Source: Rachycentron canadum | Taxonomy: Eukaryota > Chordata > Actinopteri > Carangiformes > Rachycentridae | Assembly (NCBI GenBank): GCA_038496675.1 | Contig: CM076659.1 | Location: 12,164,908-12,228,907 of the forward strand | Direction: 5' to 3' | DNA: 64,000 bases | Shown here: positions 37,395-48,672 of the stretch, piece by piece | Numbering within the stretch: position 1 is the first letter of the stretch | Layout: each line of letters opens with the position of its first letter | The notes under the pieces: generated by a model | The model's input: only the letters and a program-made list of their open reading frames with translations | Database searches by the model: none | What the model was told of the DNA's origin: nothing | Made by a program: the position numbers and the translations under genes

Positions 37395-38357
37395 GTCCAT
37401 GAGTAGTCGGACAAAATAACACTCCTAATGCACCAATTACATGTCCCTCAATCTCCTCCTTTTATGGCAATTTAGTGTATTTGGTTTCACAATGACACAT
37501 CTAATTATAGTTATTTAATACTTTGAGCATGTGAACACTGCACACATTAATGAAACCTTTTGAAATTCCCAAAATGTTACACAATTAAAAAACAATTAAA
37601 ATGTACCTATATGGCGGAAAAAAAAGGAGAGGTAAACCTCAATACTAATAATTGAGATTTGAATGAGACCAGTTAAAAAAAAAACAACACTATAATTTCA
37701 CTTCCTTCTTTATTGACTTCTGGTAAAAACTGCTGCTTTAGGCAGCAGGAAATTACAGTGCGTCTTTTCTCAATTCTTGACTTTTAAACTGAAAAAATGG
37801 AATGTTAGAGATGTCTTTTCAAAATAGGTTGGTACATTGTCTGTGTTGAGTCAACTGAGAAATCTTTAAGTTTAGTGAGAATGACTGAAGGCACAGTGTG
37901 TACAGAAATATCTAACATTCATATACACAATACTAATAGAAACCACACATTTAAGTCTATTGTCATGCAGTAAATATCTACAATATTTTATATGTACAAG
38001 GATAGATTTTATAAGATTGAGGCTTTTTAAAGGAGAAAGCTAATAATGATCATGCAATATGAGCAAATACTTATTAAAGCAGGCTATGAAAACGGTTCAA
38101 ATATTGAAAAATAGACATAGCAAGTACACAGTGACATCCTTAAGTATAGATTATGATTATTTACCATTGTGAGACGTAGTCAATAATAGAGCAGGGAAAC
38201 CAGTGTTTAATGGTTAATGGTCAATGTTCTTTTCAAACACAGTTTTTTTTTTCATTTATGTAGAGGAGGATCAAAAACAAGCTGAGAGTATATAACTTAA
38301 AATCTAAAATGGAACATCAAATAATACACTGTGTCAGATTTAGTTATGGGTTAACAT

Positions 38358-39969
38358 TTACAGGTCTTGCGGGTGGTGTTGAGCCAAGTTGCTATACATA
38401 ACATCCTCAGTTGTTACTTCCACCTGTTTGAGAGCAGTAGAGAAAAAAGACAATCAGGAAGAAAAAACAAAGATAAACCAGACTAAGAGTCTACAGATAT
38501 TACAGTAGCTCTGAGAGGCAATAAGCACTTAGCCACAGTGGTGCTTTGAGCTAAATTCTAACTTTAGCATGCCAGTATGATGGTATATTTACCATGTTCA
38601 CTGTCATAATTTAGCATTTAGGGATTCCAACATTTGTGAATTAACATGTCTTAGTATATAGTCAAGAACAACACATTTTTCGAGGGTTGGAGGCAAGTCC
38701 AGCAACCTCACTGGGTGAGGTTGCCAGTCTATCATACACCTACAGGCAATTTAGAGTCAACAGTTGACCTAACGTGCATGTCTTTGCACTGTTGGAGGAA
38801 GGAGGAAGCTGCAATGCACAAATTCCACACAGAAAGGAAGGGTTCAAACCCAGAACCTTCTTGCTGTGAGGTGAAAGTGTGAACCACTGCATCACTGTGC
38901 CTGTGATGTTAACGTGTGTTGCAGAAAAGTTTGCATATGTGAAGTTGGGCCTGGAGCGCTTAAAATTTACCCTTTGCACTGTTTGTTGTTTTACAGCAGG
39001 CCCAACCCCAGAACTGTACATCACCTCCACATCAATCTTTGAAGCTGACTCCTGGGTAACGAAGAGGAGAGAGATGTGAAACAAAGATAAATTAAACTGG
39101 ATAACCAGTTTTTCGTTACTCAATTAAAAATTAACATTGTAAAAATTGAATTAAATGTATACTTTATTCTAGTAAAGTATTTAGTATAGTAGTTTAGTAA
39201 CATTTAGTATTTAGAGGTTAATGTCTATTTTGCATGAAGGTTTTCCTTTGGGCTTAACTGTATTGTGTGTTACCATTTCACTTCTGTTAAGTTGAACACG
39301 TAATCAGAGGAATGACTGTAAGCATAATTACAATATTGCTAAATTGTGGTACGGTAAGAGTTGTTATCTCTTCAACAAATATCCACAACATTGAAATTGT
39401 TTAAGATGTAATATAATATTTGATGTCCATCTGCAATGGTATAGTACAGGTCTGTCTGTACTGACTTGTGTTTGGGAAAGTTAAAATTTATAAATAAAAT
39501 TGATAAAGATTACCATTTTATTTCAACCTTTCCTTGTAAGATTTATTATTAAACAATGCCATGGATCATAAACGTTTGACAGTTGTATGTTAAGGGAGTC
39601 ATATTTCTTTTGTGTGGCTATTTTTGGCTATTTTTTAGACCATAAGGTGCTGAGGTTCAAACTAGGGTACAGCATCTTAAGTTGTTTTCAGTGGTGAAAT
39701 GAGTCATACTCCATACTGTTACATGGTGTGGGGTAGCATTTTGCATTTTTTTCTATATTAAGTGGATGATCTAAAGAAAATATAAATTACTGTCTTTCCA
39801 AAAAAAAAAAAAGAAAGAAACAAGTTACATTTTTACACAGCTCCTTACATGGCCTGGTTTTCTCCTGTGCTTTATTGTTGTGTATTTCACTTCCCCTTCT
39901 GCATTCTGTGCTGACAGCTGAAAAAAAAATGGCTCAGAGCTGATAATATGTATGATATATGTATGTATA

Positions 39970-40000
<31 letters not shown>

Positions 40001-41641
40001 AGTATTCAGTATCTTACTGTTGCTGTGTCTGAGGATTCTGTGTTCTAAAAGTGAAGCAAGGAAAATTATTATTTTTTATTATTATTTTATTATTATTATC
40101 ATTCAGTATTCAATTATATTAGTGCAAATGGAGCTACAAAATGACAACATTGGATTTAGCACAGACTTACTGATCACTTTTTCATACATAAACCAGATGA
40201 ACAAGGTCACCATGAAAATGATGATCAACAAACTCAATGGGATGATGAGCCTCTTTTGGTCAACTGTTTCTCTGGAGCATGAATTTAAACCACACAATGC
40301 ATTAATAATTGGGATCTTGCACAACAGATATACTTTATCTTATATATTAGTTTTCAATTAATATAATATAGGTCTAAGTTATCATCAATGTAAAATGGCC
40401 ACAGTTCTCTAAATACTGTTAATGCAAAGACTTCTGACCTGATAAAATCAGCAGGTTCAAATGCAGTGGCTAAAAACAATAACAAATGATTAGAATAATA
40501 CAATTATAAAAATGTATTCTCAATCTAATCAAAACACATTACTGAAAAATAGTTATAAATGCATACTTAATACTTTTAGGATAGTAGTACTTACTAGTGG
40601 TCGGTTTCTCAGTAACAGTGACATGCACTGGCATCTGTAAGTTTCCTTTGACACACCAATACCAGCCACTGCTCTTTGTCGACAGTCCACTCATAGTCAC
40701 ATTGAAAACATTGGGGTCCCTTGTACTGATGCTCACACTTGTTCCATCTATTGATCCTGAAGACCCTGTCACACAGTTCCTGCCCAGCTTGCACCACTTC
40801 ATTTCCCCAGAGTTGTCATAATAACAACTGATGGTTATATTATCTCCATTATATCCTGTGATCTCCTGATGAGCCACATAGAGGCTGGGCGTACCTTTGG
40901 GGTAAAACAAGTTCAATAGAAAATTGTGGGGATTCTAATAACAATCAGTCTCTATCGAAAACAATGAGACCCTCCTCAATGTTTTCACTGCAAATTGAAA
41001 TGTGCTTAAAGGTGCTTTAAGGGCTCTTACCTCCAGTGACTGACAGGTGAAAATAATTTCCAACATCCCCCCCTTTATTAATCTCCACGATACACCAGTA
41101 ATCAGTGTCTTTATCTGTCAGATCTTTGATAGTCACAGTGAAGATTCTCTGTTTTTTGTCGTCAGAGATTGAAAACTTTCCTGAACTATGCCGTTGGTTT
41201 GTTTTAACTTCATATGAGCAAAAGTTCCATTTGTTTCCTTTACACAAGTATTTCACATTGTTCATGTACTGTGTGCTATAGAGACATGGGATAGTGATTG
41301 AATCTCCAGCCTTTACTGACACATCACTGACTGTTGTTATGCTGTGAATTCCTGCAACAAGAACATAATGCTAACAGACATTCTTCCTTCCTATGACTTG
41401 CATTACATGGATATTCATATTAAATTATAGCAGCAAATTATATGAAACAGCAGCATTTATGAAATAAAACACTGGAAGGTTATTATAAGGCTCATGTAAT
41501 TGCAGTCATTATCATTAGCTGACACGAGGAGCACAGAGATTAGGAAACACATATACAAACAATTTTAGCATTAGCAATTTTAACCTATGACTGACCTGTG
41601 AGTCCAGTGAGGATCAAGAGAAATCTGAGATGAACACCCAT
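38358..41641 (-). CDS. CD300/CMRF35/pIgR-like immune receptor with ITIMs (copy A)
   Basis: Nine exons, in transcript order: 41641-41596, 41351-41031, 40894-40595, 40469-40439, 40271-40171, 40037-40018, 39917-39849, 39051-38995 and 38423-38358. They total 1,011 nt (336 aa) with consistent phases. Residues 1-15 are a signal peptide. V1 (about 16-122) has the CD300/pIgR-type cysteines in PCLYS, KYLCKG and DTDYWC. V2 (about 123-222) has ISCYY, KWCKLGRNC and GWYWC. A short stalk precedes a transmembrane helix at about 241-262 with no charged residue. The tail carries VKYTTI (Tyr285) and VMYSNL (Tyr325), both fitting the ITIM consensus, plus VMYSSG (Tyr308), which does not. A cell-surface inhibitory receptor on myeloid or other leukocytes is inferred; the ligand is unknown. 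The 20-nt exon is chosen by phase and is the weakest part of the model. A possible AATAAA on this strand lies at 37,714-37,709. Confidence 0.85.
38722..38902 (-). mobile_element. Diverged tRNA-derived SINE-like element (reverse copy)
   Basis: Read on the minus strand it has the same head as the element at 17,981: GCACAGTGATGCAGTGGTT, then GGTTTGAACCC, then the 'ctgtgtggaat' and 'agactggcaacct' body words. It lies in the last intron of receptor copy A, beside the 57-nt tail exon. An open frame running from that exon into the element is fortuitous. Confidence 0.75.
39974..40000. repeat. (TA)n microsatellite
   Basis: A pure TA run lies within an intron of receptor copy A, immediately beside the predicted 20-nt exon. 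Confidence 0.95.
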
Positions 41642-43650
41642 GTCAGAGAGTGAGCAGAAATAATATGAAACAATGTACTGTGCACCGCACTTCTACTTCC
41701 TCATTCACCTCAACATGTAATTGCATCTGTTTAAATTCTTCTTCCTCTTATGTATCACAGTTCTATTATGAAAGCTGGCTGATGAAATAGGCCATGTGTT
41801 TTTTTCTGGGGATGTAATTACAAGTGAGCATTATACATGGTAAATATTCCCCCCACCTCTTACAAAGTGAGTTGGTGGTTGTCTTACTGTATCAATATAT
41901 TCTCTGCAATATCTGCCAACTATACAAACACTGAAAAGTACTGGTAATCACTAATAAAAAAAAAAAGTGGCAAACTATTGAATTATTTTAGTAAAACTGG
42001 TATCTGGAGGATGATCAGGCATGAAATTGAATTGAGGTTCGCAAGATTTCAAAGAGTGGTTGGCTGAAAGCTAATTCTATAATTTGGTCAATTTTAGTGA
42101 ACGCTGTCACAGTCTGTGGTTGGTCCATATTTCTTAACTCTTGCACTGACTCAACATGTCTTGTTTGTTCCCCACTACAACTTGACCGTTTCATTATGTA
42201 CAGCACAGAGATAACTGTGGTGGGGGTTGGCAGCGTGCAAAAAGGATGTGGATATTTTGGTTTGTAGTCTAGATAATAACCCCAAATCCGCAGAGGTAGA
42301 AATTTAAATTGAAAAGTCACAGGACTTCTTTTTCTATTTGTCTATTTACAAAATATGTTGGATGGTGTGTGCTGTGTGCTAGACTGTGTATAGCAGCAAA
42401 TTAAGCAGAAATGAAATGTGAGTGTGAAGGCCGAATAAATAATAAAAACAGCAAATCCAAGATTTATGCTGTCAGTGGTCGTGTCACTTTGCAAAAAGTG
42501 CAAACAGTTCAATGCTTCTTTGAAATGTTTTGCAGAATATATACAGTACCACCCTTAGATTTGTTGTTTAAGCAATGTTATAATGACCATATTTTTTTTT
42601 TTCACAATCTCTTTATGAGAATACAACTAGAAAATACAGGAAATGCGTATGCAGTATTAAAAAAAAAAAAAAAACAGGAAAGAAAATCAGAAAAAAACAG
42701 TTACTATGGGCTAAAGTGGCAAGTATTCCCTGTAACCCCCCCTTACACTTGAACAATAGCTGGCTAGGCTCTTAAACCCAAATGGAATTGAACTCTAATT
42801 AATGTCTCTGCTAACACCTGTATTTATCTACTATTTCATCTCCAAATGATGCTGTGAAAAAGGTCTATTACGTCAGGTTTGTGCAAGACATGAGCATTAC
42901 ATACATGTTGTGAGTTTAACTCATTGGAAGCTTGTTAATATGGATAAGACCAACTTTCAATCACATCAAATGCCAAAGATCACAGAATTTGCCAGACATA
43001 AAAATCATAGTTTTGCATTAGCAAGGCCACTATCAAAGGGAAATCAGCAAACAAAACATGAAAAGACAAGAAAACATAACAGTCATAATGATTTAAATAT
43101 GTTTTATGGAGAGTGAAAATGGAAAGAACATTCTGAAACTGTTACTAAACTTTTTCTAAAACATCCTCCTACAAATCACTATCTGCTTCCTCATTATTGT
43201 TATATCAAGGACCTTTGCACAGTAAGTCTTGCTACCATAACCCCAGTCACTGAAATGGCAGCTCAGGTGCCTTTATAATCTTATGTGACACCCCAACTAA
43301 TATTCTAATATGTTTGTTTTTAGATGATTTTATTACATTGCCAGTGCAGATCTTGTGTCTGTATCAATGCACTCTGACCTCTGTATGACCTTTGTTCCTT
43401 ATGTCTATATATGATCACTCGTATGCTGTTTCACTATTTCACTGTTTCAAGATTCCTCCATGTGCCTTCAAAGACCTGCAGGTGCTTATATCACCAGTAC
43501 AACAGGTGCTACAAATTTATAATAGTATAGATTTTTTTGTGTATTCTTTTGGTCACTTAAGGAAAAGTCATCAAATTTCATGTTAAAGGAATGACATTTA
43601 GAGTATTTTTACTGCTGTCAAATGTCAAAACGGGTAAGATTGTTTTGTCA
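41642..43650. other. Spacer between receptor copies A and B
   Basis: No gene is seen. The sequence is AT-rich with an A run at 42,659-42,674. The short open frames have no recognisable domain. Confidence 0.5.
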
Positions 43651-43963
43651 GTTTTAGTGGTTCTGGTCCATACCATTTATGGTGGAGCTGTTGCTCTTGC
43701 CCTGACTTGATGAGTGAAACTGACAAGGAAGAGGGAAGTAGGAAAAACTTAATGTGATGTAAAGTACAGCAAGTGAACACCAGAATGACCTCATCAATGT
43801 TGCCATCTTGCAGAATTATTGTTTTCTCACTTTATTTAGCTCATTATCACCTCCATCACCTGGTTCATCCTAAAAGGCAAAGAAGAGGTACAACAACATT
43901 GGTATTCTGAGTTATTATCGGTTGGCTGACATATTGAAAAGCCTAAAATAGGTTCCATACCAT

Positions 43964-44640
43964 TTACTGCACACAAGCTTTTAATACAACTGTACTGTAT
44001 ATTACACTGTCCTCTGGTTCAGGGTCCTGCTGGATGAGATACAGAGTCAAAGTGAGGGAAGGTTTTTTTTTTTTTTGGGGGGGGGGGGGGGTTTCAGGCA
44101 CTTTTCTCTTTGTTACTGTTTTATACAAATGCAGATTATCTCACCTGTTTTGTGCCCCCCCCGCTGATACATGATGAGAACAGTGGCATAGAGCACCTCA
44201 GAATCACTCCCATTATAGATAATTGAAAAATGATTTCATCGTATCATGTTATGTGACAATTATTAGCTCCTGTATTACCCACCCTCCTGTATAAATGCTT
44301 AATTTGAACATTGTTGGACAAGTCACTTTGCTTACATAATTTTGCCCTGTTTGGGTTCTGTTACAACAATTAGCTGCAGTGAGTATTTTATTTAGGATTT
44401 AAGCTGCTAGCTACATTGGGCTTACAAAGAATAAATGTGTAAATATATGGGAGAACCACAAAAAAACCCCCAATATGTTTTAAATTATTTTATAACATGA
44501 ACCTGTACAAATCTAATGTCACTTCATGGTATCTTAAATTTTGAAGGTTTTAGGCTATTTCTCTGTTTGCTGTGTTGATTTGAAGATAATACAGGCTATA
44601 TCATACCTCAGTAATGCCAGGTGTCACAGGTTTGGTCTTA

Positions 44641-44672
<32 letters not shown>

Positions 44673-47600
44673 CATTTTTGAAGAAAGTTTTCAACATTTT
44701 TGAATAAGACACTTTAGAATAACAGATTCTAAAATCCTGAATTTGTTTTAGCAGAGTTTACTTGACCTACTACTTACTATGTCTTATCTTTCTCCATCCA
44801 AAAAAGGCAGCAGGAAAAGCCAACAGCTGTAAGACCAGTGTTATGATGAGAATTGTCACCTTGGTGGAACTAGAGGATAAATATGGATTTTATTTAATTA
44901 CATGATGTAAAATCATGTTGCTAGAAAATGGCATCTGCGTTAAAATGATCTTTTGTTGTATAATCTTTGTTTTGCAAAACCAATAATATATAAATTGAAA
45001 GTTATTTCATTCACAAGATAGAGTTTGAATGGAGATAATAATCTTCTATGCACAAATGTGTTTTGAAGAGACTGCATTCATAGCATATCAGTTGTATAAT
45101 ATCAGAGACAAACAAATGGTGCACAATGCAAAAATAACATCTGAGCCCATTGAAGCTGCCGATGTTAAATAAAGTAAAGAATAAATACCTCTTGCATTCA
45201 TCTTGCTGGGTCTCTCTGCTCTCCTCAGTTATTATGTCAATTGTGGGATGAGCTGTGAGCAGCTCAGAAATCATGGGCAGTGAGGAACGCTGGTGAGTGG
45301 CTGAAAGTGTCCCTGTGACATTTATTAATATAAAAAGTCATCTCAATTCATGCTGTGTGGTGGTCTGTGTAATACTTGTGAGTGCATTTTTCCATATCAA
45401 AAAGGACAACAAGGAAAATTGAATTGATTTAAATTTTTTGTTTGTCAGATTAATGTACAATTGTTGGCTGTTTAAGAATCTAAGCATCCAACTCAACTTT
45501 GTCTGGTTGGATAGCGGGTGGGCCATTTGTCCTGAAAAACGCATTCACCAATTGAAATGCAATAAAAAGTCATATTTTAGAAATGAATTAAGTCATCAAT
45601 ATAAAGCTGATTAGCTGAGCAGCCCCCTCCCTGGCCCAGGTAAATGGTAACTCCACACTGTATATGAGTCAGAAGGAATTGCACTATAAATGCGTCTGTG
45701 TAATGGTAGATGCTCCAGCAGCTCAGTTGTGTATGATCTGAGCTTTGCTCTCTTTGATTACAAAATGCAAAAATGTGGGTCTGACCCACAAATGTAGGAA
45801 AAGTATATGTTGCAGATTAGTGGGTTATTGGTGTAAACTAACTTGGGAGTATAATAGACTGGGCCATTGTTAAAGCTTTGTGCAAATGCAATGCATTGGT
45901 TACTGGCTTAATGACAAGACAATTTGGGACTGATGTTTAGAAAAACAGTTGTAAATACTGAGTTTGGTGCAGATGAATGATTGGAGAGAGAGAGAGAGGA
46001 AAGACTTGGATGAACATGCTCCAGTCATATGGTACTTAGCTGCTGGAGCATTTATGGCACCACAATTCCACCTGACTCACACTCATTGTGCATCAACCTG
46101 GGCCCGGGGAGGGGACTGCCTGTCTCATCAACTTTAAAGTGTAGTCTAACTTCTATAATCTGACTTTTAAAAAAAAAATGCATTTCAATCTGGACAGCGG
46201 CTACATCTGCAGATGCCTATCGACACACTGCAAGACAAAGGTTAATGTTAGCTTCCTAGGCTAGCGTAGCTAGCTTTTTCGTCCTGGGCATCACTGGAAA
46301 ATCACAATATCTGTCTCTCAAGCTCTTTGCTTTATATTAAATTGAACACAGAATCTTCCTCGCGAGTTGGCATCGATGCCAAATGTGCATTTAAAAGGAA
46401 GGGCGAGTCACCCGGGATTACATTAGTCACCACTGAAAGCAGCCTGCGGCTCCTGCCGGATGTTGTGGTTCCAGCCAGCCAATCAGACGGAAGTTGGACG
46501 CTTAGATCCCGCCCTCACATTGGAAACGGAAGTAAAAGTTTTCCATTATAGAATACAGTGTTATTATAGATTTTTATAAAGACAAACATTATTTTAGGGT
46601 TTGATGTGTATTACCTTATTAACTATGTTTATGAAAATAGCCAATGGTTAGGATCTTACTCTCTGTATTGGGGCCCATTGTAGAAGTTAATTCATGAACA
46701 GTTATATGAACTGGCATCTGTAAGCCTCCTTTGGCACACCAATACCAGCCGCTGCTCTTTGTCTTCAGGTTACTCATAGTCACACTGGAAACATGAGGGA
46801 CACTTGCATTGATGGCCAATGGTGTTCCATCTATTGAGCTATCCTGATCTGTCACACAGCCCCTGCCCAGTCTGCACCACTTTGTCACTTTTGGGTATTT
46901 ATAGTGGAACGAAACAGTCACACTTCCTCCTTCAAATGCTTCATATCTCTGCTGGCCCACGGAAAGGTTTGGCTTATCTTGAAACAAACAAAAGTACAAA
47001 ATCAAATTGATTAGCTGAGACATGTGAGTAGAAATAAGACATCTGTTTCTCCCACCAAATAGTTCGCAGAGAGGATTTCAATTATTTATATTTCAATTGT
47101 TTATAGTAAATAATAATATTTAAAACAGTTAAGAGATTTTACCTGAGGTGACTGACAGATGAAAATATTGTTTCACATCTTGCTTTTCTTCATTCTTCAC
47201 AGCACACCAGTAATGGCTGTCTTTATATGTCAGATTGTTAATTAATATAGTGAAGATACCTTGGTCTCTGTCATCACGGATTGAAAACTTTCCTGAATTA
47301 TTATTTGCTTGGTCTGTTTGAGCTACTATTTCGCATAAGATAAAATAATATCCCTTACACAGGTATTTCATGTGGTTTCTGTCATGGGGCTCATAGAGAC
47401 ACGGGATGGAGATGGAGCCTCCAGCCTCAACTGACACGTCACTCACAGTCACAATTTTACTGTGAATTCCTGACAAAACAACAGCAGACACTTAGTGGTG
47501 TCTTCAAATGCATTGTGTATAACACCATCAACTTCGGGTTATCGAGTACCATAGCCTAATAACACAATAAAATATTAATGATAAATACTAGTGGCTTGAT

Positions 47601-47752
47601 GTGACTTTGAATGAGTCAAAATGTATTATTGATTATCATTATATCTGTAGCAACATTATTGTTTTAATCATACATCAATCTTATGAAGGCTTAGCTGACT
47701 TACCCATTAGTCCAGTGACTATGATTAGGTGAGGAATATATGGTGAAATCAT
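43964..47752 (-). CDS. CD300/CMRF35/pIgR-like immune receptor with ITIM (copy B)
   Basis: Seven exons, in transcript order: 47752-47704, 47469-47143, 46977-46660, 45312-45189, 44869-44778, 44641-44607 and 44029-43964. They total 1,011 nt (336 aa). The leader is MISPYIPHLIIVTGLM. V1 (about 17-125) has PCLYEPHD, KYLCKGYYF and DSHYWC. V2 (about 126-231) has KWCRLGRGC and GWYWCAKGGLQMP, and is clearly related to copy A. A longer stalk (about 232-273) is rich in Ser, Thr and Glu. An uncharged transmembrane helix lies at about 277-297 (ILIITLVLQLLAFPAAFFGW). The tail holds DSVIYSTV, an ITIM centred on Tyr326. Inhibitory signalling through SH2 phosphatases is inferred from the motif. Two further in-phase exons downstream (43869-43831 and 43719-43654) could give an alternative tail without the ITIM. 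The intron between V2 and the stalk contains a promoter-like island. Confidence 0.82.
44643..44672. repeat. Poly(A) run forming an unusually long polypyrimidine tract for copy B
   Basis: On the minus strand this is about 29 uninterrupted T bases ending directly in the AG acceptor of the 35-nt tail exon. Confidence 0.9.
46430..46560. promoter_or_regulatory. Promoter-like island inside a receptor B intron
   Basis: A locally GC-rich patch contains a CCAATCA box, GGAAG/GGAAGT ETS-like words and CCCGCC, with a 'ctaggctagcgtagctagc' stretch nearby (46,256-46,275). It resembles the TATA-less promoters of polh and gtpbp2 in this window but lies in an intron with no exon of its own that I can identify. 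Confidence 0.35.
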
Positions 47753-48324
47753 AGTGGCATCAGGTTGCAAGTGAATGAGCTCTTTCACTCTCATCTAACA
47801 AATAGAGTTTCTTCCTCTTTTTAACACTTTTTTTTTGCCAGGGGCAGACCACCTGACACCACCTTGTTCACACAAACCTATACCGGAAGAAAATTCTCCA
47901 GATTACAAAATAACAAAAAAATTGGGACCAACAAATATGAAAAAATGTGAGAAATATGAGTATTTGAAGTGAAGTAACTTTTGCGGTGTTTTTTTCTCAA
48001 ACGATATTAAACACAATTTATTATTCAGCAATGATTCAATAAATTATTATTTTTTTAAAAATACGACAAATAATCAGTGTAAAGAATCAATGAATATTTG
48101 ATTTGATAGCTCCACTCTAAATAAATAAAAGGTCTCCTGAGCTACCGCTGACTTCGTCGACCATTGATGACGTACCATGGAATAACTGCGTGATATAGAA
48201 AGCGCCGGTAGCGGAAGCGTTTGTATTTCGGCGCCCGGTTTAACCCATGGGTGTTTTGTAAGACCACTTCCGCGGTTCAACCCCAGTGTCTTTAATTCTC
48301 GCTGACCGGCCCTCGTCTTCAGCG
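47753..48324. promoter_or_regulatory. Divergent intergenic region between receptor B and polh
   Basis: Only 572 bases separate the two start codons. The polh half (about 48,170-48,320) is GC-rich with 'accacttccgcgg' and 'agcggaagcg' ETS-type words and no TATA box, as expected for a housekeeping promoter. The receptor half is AT-rich. Confidence 0.5.
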
Positions 48325-48639
48325 ATGGAGTACGGGAAAGAGAGAGTGGTGGCGTTAGTGGACATGGACTGCTTCTACGTCCAGGTGGAGCAGAGGCTGA
48401 ATCCGGCCCTGAGGAACACTTCCTGTGTGGTGGCCCAGTACAAGACGTGGAAAGGGGGCAGGTGAGTTTCTGACACAGAGATAGCGTTTTTGTGATTAAT
48501 GCAACTGAAACGGTCTCACGGTGCAGGATTGTGAAGCCTCTGGTCAGCTAGATGATGTAAAAGGCTTTTCCTAGTTTAAGTTGGTGCTCTGTATTGGAAA
48601 AGCACCCTGACAGGTAGAAGGTGCATGAACAAAATAGAC

Positions 48640-48672
<33 letters not shown>

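Noticed and set aside
38740..39123. 127-codon minus-strand open frame as a single-exon gene
   Set aside because: Only the 19 codons at 39051-38995 are receptor sequence. The rest is intron read-through into a SINE.
46327..46551. 74-codon open frame in the promoter-like island
   Set aside because: It has no family resemblance and no stop-free extension. The GC-rich composition alone can explain it.
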